Shown in pieces: positions 1 to 7,428 of a DNA stretch of 64,000 nucleotides. The DNA is from Mucilaginibacter limnophilus. GTDB lineage: Bacteria > Bacteroidota > Bacteroidia > Sphingobacteriales > Sphingobacteriaceae. Both the position numbers and the translations under genes were made by a program. Below the pieces are notes generated by a model. That model saw only the letters and a list, made by a program, of their open reading frames with translations, did no database searches and had not been told where the DNA came from. Position 1 is the stretch's first letter. Every line of letters begins with the position of its first letter. The stretch is from contig NZ_SACK01000002.1 of NCBI RefSeq assembly GCF_004005815.1, positions 744,001 through 808,000 on the forward strand, in the 5' to 3' direction.

Positions 1-1656
1 AACGCTACACGTAAACTTATTGAGTCGATTACCGGGCGAAGCACCATCCTGTTCCGGCCGCCGTTTAATGCTGATGCCGAACCGCAAACCATTGCCGAGG
101 TAATTCCTGTTGAAGAAAGCCGCAAGCAAAGTTATATCAATATTGGTGAATCAATCGATCCGTGGGACTGGCAGCCCGGCGTAACCGCAGATAGTATTTA
201 TGAGCGCACTATCCGCCTGGCAGATAAAGGCTCGATGATACTGCTGCATGATGCAGGCGGCGACACACGCGAACCAACTGTGCAGGCGCTGCCGCGCATA
301 ATTAAAGAACTTAAACGCCGCGGTTATAAGTTCACCACCATTGCCGATGTACTGGGTAAAAGCAAAGATGAGCTGATGCCCGTGGTTAAAGATGATGTCA
401 ACAGCGGTTTAACCGGCGGGTTGTATGATGCTGTAGTTACCGGATATTTTTACTTCAACTGGTTTTTGTTCTATGTGTTCCTTACGGCGATATTTTTAGC
501 GCTTGCGCGAATTGTTTTGATTGGCCTACTGGCAATAAGACAGTTCATTGAAAATAAAGACCGGCAAGAAGCAATTAAGCTTGAAGAGCTTCCGCATGTG
601 AGCATTATTGTGCCGGCTTATAACGAAGAAGTAACGGCCGTTAAAACTATCAACAGCCTTTTACAACTTGACTACCCCGACTTCGACATAATTTTTGTTG
701 ATGACGGATCAAAAGATAAAACCTTTGAAGTGGTTAAGGCTGCTTATGGTGAGCACCCGTTGGTGAAGATATTCACCAAGCCAAACGGCGGCAAGGCATC
801 AGCACTAAACTACGGTATAAATCATACCGAAAGCGAGTTTGTTGTTTGTATTGATGCCGATACGCAACTTAAAAACGATGCCATTTATCACCTGATGACC
901 TGCTTTACTGATGAAGAAATTGGCGCAGTTGCAGGTACCGTAAAAGTGGGTAACGAGATTAATTTTATCACCAGATGGCAATCTATTGAGTACATTACCG
1001 CTCAGAACATGGATCGCCGGGCGTTCGACCTGATCAATAGCATTACTGTTGTGCCTGGCGCTATTGGGGCATTTCGTAAATCGGCTATTAACGCAGCAGG
1101 CGGCTTCACGTATGATACCCTTGCCGAGGACTGTGACCTTACCATGCGCATACTAAAGCAAGGCTATGTGGTACGCAATTGCGGCGACGCCATTGCTTAC
1201 ACAGAAGCGCCTGAAACGGTTAACGCGCTGCTGAAACAACGCTTCCGCTGGAGCTTTGGCGTAATACAAAGTTTCTGGAAAAATAAGGACGCGCTGTTCA
1301 ATAAGAAATACAAGTTCTTTGGTATGGTTGGTATGCCTAATATTCTCATCTTCCAGATTATCCTTCCATTATTTTCACCCATTGCCGACTTGATGATGAT
1401 CATCAGTTTATTCGGCCCGCACCCCGAGAGGCTGCTGAACTATTATCTTGTGTTCCTGCTGGTTGATTTTATTGTTTCTATGATCGCCTTCCGCATGGAA
1501 AAAGAGGATTATCGCAAGCTGGTGTACATCATTCCACAGCGTTTTATATGGCGTCAGCTCATGTATTTCGTGCTGTTTAAGTCGATACGCAAGGCGTTGA
1601 AAGGCGAGCTAAGCAGTTGGGGAACGCTGAAACGCACCGGGAATGTGAAGTTGTAG
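1..1656 (+). CDS. Polysaccharide deacetylase / GT2 glycosyltransferase fusion (5' end outside window)
   Basis: The frame is open from base 1, so the true start lies upstream. The first ~125 codons are the end of a NodB (CE4) deacetylase domain: RPPFN, IDPWDW and ILLHDAGGD match late conserved motifs. A hydrophobic stretch (FYFNWFLFYVFLTAIF, about 435-530) leads to a GT2 domain with VSIIVPAYNEE, DAD (DXD), AEDCD and the QxxRW signature as QRFRW, which marks processive beta-glycan synthases. Hydrophobic C-terminal segments probably form the secretion channel. Inference: synthesis of an exopolysaccharide, possibly GlcNAc-based, with deacetylation by the same polypeptide. Similar Bacteroidota proteins often carry a GH18 domain before the NodB domain; that part would be off-window. 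The catalytic motifs seen are intact. Confidence 0.85.
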   Translation, partial: NATRKLIESITGRSTILFRPPFNADAEPQTIAEVIPVEESRKQSYINIGESIDPWDWQPGVTADSIYERTIRLADKGSMILLHDAGGDTREPTVQALPRIIKELKRRGYKFTTIADVLGKSKDELMPVVKDDVNSGLTGGLYDAVVTGYFYFNWFLFYVFLTAIFLALARIVLIGLLAIRQFIENKDRQEAIKLEELPHVSIIVPAYNEEVTAVKTINSLLQLDYPDFDIIFVDDGSKDKTFEVVKAAYGEHPLVKIFTKPNGGKASALNYGINHTESEFVVCIDADTQLKNDAIYHLMTCFTDEEIGAVAGTVKVGNEINFITRWQSIEYITAQNMDRRAFDLINSITVVPGAIGAFRKSAINAAGGFTYDTLAEDCDLTMRILKQGYVVRNCGDAIAYTEAPETVNALLKQRFRWSFGVIQSFWKNKDALFNKKYKFFGMVGMPNILIFQIILPLFSPIADLMMIISLFGPHPERLLNYYLVFLLVDFIVSMIAFRMEKEDYRKLVYIIPQRFIWRQLMYFVLFKSIRKALKGELSSWGTLKRTGNVKL

Positions 1657-1716
1657 AAGATATAGTATCAGTCCAGAGACAATGAAAATCTTTTGAAAGT
1701 GGTGAATACACGTCTC

Positions 1717-1802
1717 AGAAGATTCTCCCTACGGTCGAAATGACATGTTATAAATAAATAAACAATTTGTCATTCCGACGAGGAACGAGGAGAAATCTTC
1801 TA
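1717..1802. repeat. Intergenic inverted repeat (family A) at a convergent junction
   Basis: The left arm (1717-1744, AGAAGATT...GTCGAAATGACA) and the right arm (1769-1802, TGTCATTCCGACGAG...ATCTTCT) are imperfect reverse complements around an A+T-rich loop. The same arm sequence recurs at 58767-58796 and in degraded form at 22544-22578. The element lies between convergent genes and may fold into a bidirectional hairpin. Confidence 0.8.
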
Positions 1803-1824
1803 AGAGCGACAGATGATCAATAAA

Positions 1825-2571
1825 TTACTTCACCGCCTTCAACACTATATATGGCGAAAGCGCCTTGCTTTCAACCGGAACTATTTTAGTGAGCACTTTG
1901 CCGCCCAGCCATACAGCTTTTAGGAATGCCTTAGTTAAGCCGCTTTTTTGAGCTTTGTTTTCCAGCCAGATGGAAAACCTGCCCGAGTAATAACATTCCA
2001 CTTCTTTTAAGCCTAAAGCCTTGCAGCTATCGGCCAATAGCTGCAGGTTCATACTGCTTATATTGTGTTTATTGTAATTATCGATATCGAACTTGCGTTG
2101 CACCCACCCGTTTACACCTGTAAAGTTTGGTAAGGTGATAAACAGCACGCCGCCAGGTTTCAAAAACTGTAGGTGCGTTTCAATAATAGCTTTTGTATCG
2201 TTAAAGTGTTCAATCAGTCCGAATGAACTTACCAGGTCGTATTGCTTTTCAGGAGTGTAATTAAAAAGGTCGGCTTCAATAATATTGATATCGCTTTCGC
2301 TTAATCCGTTTGCCTTTAGTAACTTATTAATGATATCATGGTGGATATAATAATCAAAAAGCGTAGTATCCAGCTGCAGGTATTTTTTCAGGTAGATGGC
2401 GTAGTAACCCGGGAATCCCCCCAACTCAATAGCCGACCGTATGTTTTTCTCTTTAACAAGCCTTGCCAGTATATCACCAAAAACATAATTAGCCTTAAGC
2501 TGAAAAATCAATCCCGTTTTTGCTTCCCAAAACGATTTCCAGAACGAACGGTCGGTTAAGTTATTCTCCAT
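1825..2571 (-). CDS. Class I SAM-dependent methyltransferase
   Basis: This 248-residue protein has the Rossmann methyltransferase pattern. Motif I appears as AIELGGFPGYYAIYL, followed by an acidic-ended strand, FGLIEHFND in the motif IV region, and LKPGGVLFITLPN, the usual post-motif loop and strand. It has no signal peptide or membrane segment, so it should be cytosolic. The substrate cannot be read from the sequence. Its start is only 13 nt after the stop of the acetyltransferase gene on the same strand, so the two are probably co-transcribed, and glycosyltransferases lie on both sides. Methylation of a sugar or glycan intermediate is therefore the best guess, but this is inference from context. 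Confidence 0.75.
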   Translation of the reverse strand: MENNLTDRSFWKSFWEAKTGLIFQLKANYVFGDILARLVKEKNIRSAIELGGFPGYYAIYLKKYLQLDTTLFDYYIHHDIINKLLKANGLSESDINIIEADLFNYTPEKQYDLVSSFGLIEHFNDTKAIIETHLQFLKPGGVLFITLPNFTGVNGWVQRKFDIDNYNKHNISSMNLQLLADSCKALGLKEVECYYSGRFSIWLENKAQKSGLTKAFLKAVWLGGKVLTKIVPVESKALSPYIVLKAVK

Positions 2572-2584
2572 TAAAGCTTAAAAA

Positions 2585-3100
2585 TTATGTTAAAACGCTG
2601 CGGCCTTCAAGTACTCTTGCCGGGTTGCCTACGGCAATGCTGTTTGCCGGAATATCTTTTATCACCACAGCACCTGCACCAATAATTACATTATCGCCAA
2701 TAGCAACATCGCCTATGATACAAACATTAGCGCCTACATCAATATTATTACCCAACCTTGGGCAGCGGGTGAATGTGCCGTCAGCAAGTTTTTTATGCCC
2801 TATAGTTACTGAGTTACGCAAAACACAATTTTCGCCGATAATCACTCCCTGATTTACAACAAGTGCCTGTCCGTGATAAATGATCAATCCTTTGCCGGCC
2901 GTAAGTTTTCGCGGAAGCTCTATACCCAGGCTCCATTCAACAAAAAAGCGGTAAAACATCAGGTAGGGGAAAAAGATCACCTTGGTAATCATCGAGCGGT
3001 TGATGAGCTGCGCCACCCTGAACATAAAAAGCACCAGTTGCCCCTTGAAATTCTTCCGGTTGGCCTTCCTGTCCTGAAACATGTAAGCGAATATGTTCAT
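2585..3100 (-). CDS. Serine acetyltransferase-like hexapeptide acyltransferase
   Basis: 171 residues from ATG at 3100. A TTG further upstream (3115) is unlikely because it overlaps the putative -7 box. The N-terminal half is alpha-helical and basic. The C-terminal half is a left-handed beta-helix built from hexapeptide repeats (GKGLIIYHGQALVV, GENCVLRNSVTIGHK, NIDVGANVCIIGDVAIGDN, GAGAVVIKDIPANS, ending AVGNPARV). The order resembles CysE/WcaB-type O-acetyltransferases, which use acetyl-CoA. The N-terminal domain is shorter than in biosynthetic CysE. With glycosyltransferases as neighbours, acetylation of an exopolysaccharide sugar is more likely than cysteine synthesis, though the latter cannot be excluded. 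Confidence 0.75.
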   Translation of the reverse strand: MNIFAYMFQDRKANRKNFKGQLVLFMFRVAQLINRSMITKVIFFPYLMFYRFFVEWSLGIELPRKLTAGKGLIIYHGQALVVNQGVIIGENCVLRNSVTIGHKKLADGTFTRCPRLGNNIDVGANVCIIGDVAIGDNVIIGAGAVVIKDIPANSIAVGNPARVLEGRSVLT

Positions 3101-3112
3101 GCGTAGCTTCTT

Positions 3113-3120
3113 CAAAAGTA
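3113..3120 (-). promoter_or_regulatory. Putative -7 box for the acetyltransferase-methyltransferase pair
   Basis: On the minus strand this reads TACTTTTG, an exact match to the Bacteroidota TAnnTTTG -7 consensus, 12 nt before the ATG at 3100. No clear TTTG -33 element was found. Confidence 0.45.
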
Positions 3121-3139
3121 AAAATAATTTGTTTAGTTA

Positions 3140-3212
3140 TAGTCCATGGTCTATAGCCATAGAAGAAATGCTTGACACATACTATGGTCTATCGTCTATA
3201 AACCATGGACTA
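3140..3212. repeat. Divergent-promoter inverted repeat (family C)
   Basis: TAGTCCATGGTCTATAGCC (starting at 3140) is mirrored by CTATGGTC...AACCATGGACTA (3182-3212). The arms carry CCATGG and CTATGG/CCATAG words and would form a long cruciform or hairpin between the divergent acetyltransferase and GT4 genes. It ends about 20 nt before the GT4 start codon. Confidence 0.75.
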
Positions 3213-3234
3213 AAACACCTATACTTGTACCTCC

Positions 3235-4491
3235 ATGAAGGTTACGCTTATTAATACTGCCGATGCCGGGGGCGGTGCGCCTGCCGCCTGTATGCGCCTG
3301 CTTAAAGCGCTTGAGGCTAAGCAGGTTGATGTAACCCTTGCTGTACAAGAGAAAAAAACTGCTGAGCCATTAGTAATTGATGCGGTAAGTAACCCGGTAA
3401 GTAAAGCCAACTTTTTTGCGGAACGGCTGCCTTTTATTTTTTTTCAGGAAAAGGATAAAAGTGTGAGGTTCGCGTTTTCGCCGGCCAACTCGGGTAGTAA
3501 TATTTCAAACCATCCGGCTGTAGTAGGGGCAGATATTTTGCACCTGCACTGGACAAATTCAGGATTTTTGTCAATTAAAAATCTGAAAGAACTGTTCGCT
3601 TTGGGAAAACCTATTGTTTGGACGTTGCACGATATGTGGGCGTTTACAGGCGGTTGCCATTATTCGGGTGGATGCGATCATTTCTTACATCAGTGCGGCG
3701 ATTGCTGGATGTTGCGCAAGCCTTCCGTTAATGACCTTTCCCACAAAGTATGGAAGCGTAAATCCGGTTTTCTGCTGCAGACAGAAAACCTTACCGTGGT
3801 AACCTGCAGCAACTGGCTGGGTGGCGTGGCGCGAACAAGCTCACTGCTTGGTACGAAACCTATCCATACTATTCCGAACCCCATTGATATAAATGCTTTT
3901 TCGCCAAAAGATAAGGTTTCCATGCGGGAAAAGTGGAACATTAATACAAACGCCCGCGTTATTCTCTTTGGTGCGGCCAACATAAACGACAGGCGCAAAG
4001 GGATAACTTACCTGGTTGATGCATTAAATCAACTGAAGCAAAACTATCTGCACACCGAAAAAGTTGAGATTGCCATCTTTGGTAAAAACAAACATTTTGA
4101 CGTGAATACGCTACCGTTCAAAGTATATGAGTTGGGTATAATCAATAGTCAAAGTGATCTGGCTGAGATTTATAGCCTGGCCGATATTTTTGTATCACCT
4201 TCTGTGGAAGATAATTTGCCGAATATGGTGATGGAGTCGCTGGCGTGCGGTACGCCTGTAACCGCCTTTAATACAGGCGGAATACCAGACATGATAGATC
4301 ATTTGGAAAATGGTTATCTCGCTGAATATAAATCGGCACAAGACCTTGCAGTAGGGCTTCACCACGTGTTATTTAACAGTGTTATGGCTGCCTTGAAAGA
4401 AAATGCACGGCAAAAAGTGTTAAAATACTTTACGCCTGAAATTGTAGCCGGACAGTATATTGAACTATATAAAAGCCTGTTAAGCAAATGA
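3235..4491 (+). CDS. Glycosyltransferase family 4 (GT-B fold), colanic-acid type
   Basis: 418 residues. The N-terminal domain opens with KVTLINTADAGGGAPAAC, a loop typical of donor or acceptor binding in GT4 enzymes. A diagnostic stretch around residues 100-165 reads HLHW, then TLHDMWAFTGGCHYSGGC and CGDCW, the cysteine-containing segment seen in WcaC-like enzymes. The C-terminal domain holds the E-x7-E motif in EDNLPNMVMESLACGTPV followed by GGIPDMI. It should transfer a sugar from a nucleotide donor onto a lipid-linked oligosaccharide at the inner face of the membrane. Its TGA overlaps the next ATG (ATGA), so translational coupling to the GT2 gene is likely. Confidence 0.85.
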   Translation: MKVTLINTADAGGGAPAACMRLLKALEAKQVDVTLAVQEKKTAEPLVIDAVSNPVSKANFFAERLPFIFFQEKDKSVRFAFSPANSGSNISNHPAVVGADILHLHWTNSGFLSIKNLKELFALGKPIVWTLHDMWAFTGGCHYSGGCDHFLHQCGDCWMLRKPSVNDLSHKVWKRKSGFLLQTENLTVVTCSNWLGGVARTSSLLGTKPIHTIPNPIDINAFSPKDKVSMREKWNINTNARVILFGAANINDRRKGITYLVDALNQLKQNYLHTEKVEIAIFGKNKHFDVNTLPFKVYELGIINSQSDLAEIYSLADIFVSPSVEDNLPNMVMESLACGTPVTAFNTGGIPDMIDHLENGYLAEYKSAQDLAVGLHHVLFNSVMAALKENARQKVLKYFTPEIVAGQYIELYKSLLSK

Positions 4492-5246
4492 CGGATATAA
4501 AGCCTGTATTGTCAGTAATTACAGTGGTGTATAACAACGCCCGGGATATTGAACGGACAATGCTTTCAGTATTGAATCAGACTTATCCGCATATCGAATA
4601 TGTTATTATCGACGGCGCCTCAACAGACGGTACGCTTAATATCCTCGAGAAATATAAATCCCGGCTGGCAAAATTTATAAGCGAACCAGACAAAGGCATT
4701 TATGATGCCATGAACAAAGGCCTGGCGCTTGCTACTGGTGATTATGTGTTATTTATGAATTCCGGCGATGAAATATATGCTCAGGATACGGTTGAAGCAG
4801 TGTTTGCATCTTCGCCCGGCGCTGACATATATTATGGCGAAACAGAAATGATAAACGATGCCGGTGAAAGCCTTGGTCAGCGCAGGCACAAAGCCCCTGC
4901 AAACTTTACCTGGCGAAGTTTTAAATATGGCATGAGCGTTAGTCATCAGGCTATTTTTATACGGCGTACTTTGGTTGAGCCTTACGATCCTCAGTACCAG
5001 CTCAGCGCCGATATCGACTGGATATTAAAGGCTGCTATAAAAGCTAAAAAAATCGTCAACGTGAACCTTTATGTAGCTAAATACCTTGTCGGCGGCATGT
5101 CGAAGAAAAAACACCGCCAAAGCCTTGTCGAGCGGTTCAATATCATGAAAAAGTATTATGGGTTATTGCCGACTATATTTAATCATAGTGTTATAGCTTT
5201 TAATTTGGGATGGTATTGGTTAAAGAACAGAAGGACGAATGATTAG
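4488..5246 (+). CDS. Glycosyltransferase family 2 (WcaA-like)
   Basis: 252 residues with a GT-A fold. LSVITVVYNNARDIERTM and VIIDGASTDGT are the nucleotide-binding part, EPDKGIYDAMNKG is the conserved mid-domain segment, and MNSGDEIY takes the place of the DXD metal-binding motif. There are no membrane segments apart from a weakly hydrophobic end. It overlaps the upstream GT4 gene by four bases, so the two form an operon that probably adds successive sugars to the same repeat unit. Donor and acceptor cannot be named from the sequence. Confidence 0.85.
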   Translation: MTDIKPVLSVITVVYNNARDIERTMLSVLNQTYPHIEYVIIDGASTDGTLNILEKYKSRLAKFISEPDKGIYDAMNKGLALATGDYVLFMNSGDEIYAQDTVEAVFASSPGADIYYGETEMINDAGESLGQRRHKAPANFTWRSFKYGMSVSHQAIFIRRTLVEPYDPQYQLSADIDWILKAAIKAKKIVNVNLYVAKYLVGGMSKKKHRQSLVERFNIMKKYYGLLPTIFNHSVIAFNLGWYWLKNRRTND

Positions 5247-5260
5247 GGTTAAAACCAATC

Positions 5261-5339
5261 TGTCATACCGAACTTGTTTCGGGATCTCTCAGGCAGGTTA
5301 CCAAGCGCGTGAGATGCTGAAATAAGTTCAGCATGACCA
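5261..5339. repeat. Intergenic inverted repeat (family B) at a convergent junction
   Basis: The left arm begins TGTCATACCGAACTTG and includes TTTCGGGATCTC. The right part is GAGATGCTGAAATAAG then TTCAGCATGACC. Related units occur at 9540-9569, 27769-27847 and 35474-35560. It precedes the terminator of the opposing gene. Confidence 0.8.
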
Positions 5340-5342
5340 GAT

Positions 5343-5376
5343 AAAAAAGCCCTTCATACTGTCTGCATGAAGGGCT
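5343..5376 (-). terminator. Rho-independent terminator of the GH99-like gene
   Basis: A 10-bp perfect stem, AGCCCTTCAT with ATGAAGGGCT, encloses a 9-nt loop. On the minus strand it is followed by a run of six T. It lies 30 nt past the stop of the GH99-like gene. Confidence 0.85.
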
Positions 5377-5406
5377 GATATACTAAATTATAAGCCTCTT
5401 GTTGCT

Positions 5407-7071
5407 TTATTGGTTCACCCGAAATTTCTCTGTAGAACCGATGGTTGTGCGGTTACACGTCATGGCCTGAGTACCGCCTTCGCTGCTTACATAGCGTCCA
5501 TTGCTGCCGCGCAGCGAAATAGTACCGTCGCCATTGTTTATCCAGTCAAATTGTTCCCATGGGCCTACAGCCGTGCGGTTACAGGTAATGGCCTGTGTGC
5601 CGTTTTCGCTGCTTACATATTTGCCTGAGTTTTGCAGGGCTACCTTTCCGCTGCCTGCGCTGGTTATGGCAAATTGCTCCCAGCCACCTACTGCTGTACG
5701 GTTAGCGTTCATGGCCTGTGTGCCGTTCTCGCTGCATACGTACAGGTTGTTCGCACTTTTCAGTGTGATGGTTTGCCCGATTGGCGGGTTACCTGTACCG
5801 CCACCACCTACAATTGGTTGTGTTGGGCGTGTAGCAGTTAATGCGATTTGTCCTTTCAGCATGCGGCCACCATCTCCTGTTAAGCGCAGGTAATAGTCAG
5901 ACGAGCATGGCGTACCGTCTTCATCCAGCGTAACAAAGTTTGATCCTGCCGGGATGAACGCCGAACTTTCGGCTGTTTTGGCTATTTGGTTGCCTTCATT
6001 ATACTCATCAAACATTGAAATGTAAATACTTTGCGCGCCTACACGTACCGCGTTATAAAACATGCGCCACATCAGGTCGCCGTGGGCGCGCTGGTGCAGT
6101 TGCAAGTCGCCGGGCAATACGCATGGTTGATAGTCAATGCCGTTTGCGTTGCAATCGGCCTGGTCGCTAATCATGTGCTGATTGTAGATATTATCCGCGT
6201 CGCCAACGTTACCCACCGCGCCAATAAGCCAGGGTGAAAGCATATTGAAGGCATGGTACACGTTGATATAACCCGCGCGTGAACCACCTACGCCTGTACG
6301 CCATTCGCGTGGAACACCGCCGATAACATAGCAGCCCTGCGCTTTAAACCAGTTGATCACATCCAGGCAAGCGGCTGCAGAGAACGGGCGGCCGGGATCG
6401 TTAAACCCAAAACCCCAGATACATACTACCGGTTTACCGTTCTGCTTAGCATAAGCGGTTGATGAAGTGTACGCCGACATTTTGTTTGTCCAGTCGGTTT
6501 TAATTTCCGACTGCATGTTGGTCCAGTTGGTTACATCATACATAATATAAAACTTACGGCCATAAGTCTGGGCGGCATCTCGCACTTTGGCAGTTATGGC
6601 ATCGCGCACGGGGCCTTCGCCGCCGGTGGGGTTAAAACGCTGAAGGGCGGCGCAGTCAATATTGTTCTGCTGCATCCACTCAAACTGCTTATTAACTGTT
6701 TGTGTGGTGTATGACGAGAACAACCTTGCCTGCGAACCGTTGTTAAGGTTAGCCCACCCGGTTTGAAAAGTGGTGGTATAATCACGCACGTCGGGCCACG
6801 ATTTTATGCCGTTATTGCTTGCCGATGGCGTTGCGCCCCAGTTTGGCGCCCAGTGCCACCACTGGTTAATAGGTGAGCCGTCGCCTACAGCGGCAAACCA
6901 GCCCTGATAGCCTACTACAACTTTGCCTACCACATCGCCCGGCGGCGAAGCGTTTGCTCTTTTTACAGGTACATTGGCTGCGCTATTTTGGTTGTTAATG
7001 GCAGCATCTTTTTTACACGCACTTATTAACGCGCATACAAAAGCAAATAATAAGAACAATACTTTTTTCAT
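5407..7071 (-). CDS. GH99-like glycoside hydrolase lipoprotein with fascin-like beta-trefoil
   Basis: The lipoprotein signal is MKKVLFLLFAFVCALISAC, with the lipobox cysteine at residue 19. I chose ATG 7071 (ATG 7077 is equally possible); an upstream GTG at 7119 would bury the signal. The catalytic part begins VVGYQGWFAA and contains DEYNEGN, whose E356-x-x-E359 pair resembles the two acidic residues of GH99 endo-mannosidases (NEWHEG-type motif). Related GH71/GH99-like proteins act on alpha-linked glycans. The last ~120 residues are three 41-42-residue repeats (YVCSENGTQAM, YVSSENGTQAI, YVSSEGGTQAM, each followed by NRT and EQF/EKF), a fascin-like beta-trefoil likely to bind carbohydrate. Expected at the cell surface. 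Monocistronic, with its own terminator. Confidence 0.75.
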   Translation of the reverse strand: MKKVLFLLFAFVCALISACKKDAAINNQNSAANVPVKRANASPPGDVVGKVVVGYQGWFAAVGDGSPINQWWHWAPNWGATPSASNNGIKSWPDVRDYTTTFQTGWANLNNGSQARLFSSYTTQTVNKQFEWMQQNNIDCAALQRFNPTGGEGPVRDAITAKVRDAAQTYGRKFYIMYDVTNWTNMQSEIKTDWTNKMSAYTSSTAYAKQNGKPVVCIWGFGFNDPGRPFSAAACLDVINWFKAQGCYVIGGVPREWRTGVGGSRAGYINVYHAFNMLSPWLIGAVGNVGDADNIYNQHMISDQADCNANGIDYQPCVLPGDLQLHQRAHGDLMWRMFYNAVRVGAQSIYISMFDEYNEGNQIAKTAESSAFIPAGSNFVTLDEDGTPCSSDYYLRLTGDGGRMLKGQIALTATRPTQPIVGGGGTGNPPIGQTITLKSANNLYVCSENGTQAMNANRTAVGGWEQFAITSAGSGKVALQNSGKYVSSENGTQAITCNRTAVGPWEQFDWINNGDGTISLRGSNGRYVSSEGGTQAMTCNRTTIGSTEKFRVNQ

Positions 7072-7392
7072 GTTCATAATGTTAATGGTTAGTAATTGGT
7101 TGATGATTAGTGAGTGCACACGGGCACACCATGCCCTACGGGGGTGTAAACAGGTTTGGTTTCATAATTGCCATAGATGTACCCGGCTGTACAATTGGGT
7201 GTTGCAAACCGGAGGTTTATAATTTAGTTGCGGTAAATAAACGTGCTGCCGATTAAAAAAATCATAATAAAACCTTAACGTAAAAATTTTCTTAGTAGGA
7301 AATACTATTGAGCGGATAATTTAACCAATGTTACTTGTCATCAAAATATAAAAACCACTGCTGACATACCGTTGTCATACTATGGCGGTTTC
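7072..7392. other. Divergent intergenic region between the GH99-like gene and uvrB
   Basis: About 320 bases without a gene. Apart from the uvrB promoter at its right edge I see no convincing motif, inverted repeat or small ORF. No exact TAnnTTTG box was found for the minus-strand gene. Confidence 0.6.
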
Positions 7393-7421
7393 TTTGCTGT
7401 TATAACTTATTAGTATTTTTG
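7393..7421 (+). promoter_or_regulatory. uvrB promoter (TTTG-N17-TATTTTTG)
   Basis: TTTG at 7393-7396, a 17-nt spacer and TATTTTTG at 7414-7421 match the Bacteroidota -33/-7 consensus at both boxes. The -7 box ends 7 nt before the ATG, so the predicted transcript has almost no leader. Confidence 0.7.
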
Positions 7422-7428
7422 CATATAG

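Noticed and set aside
5440..5760. Tandem DNA repeats that could suggest a CRISPR or satellite
   Set aside because: The three units (126 and 123 nt apart) are in frame and encode the beta-trefoil repeats of the GH99-like protein.
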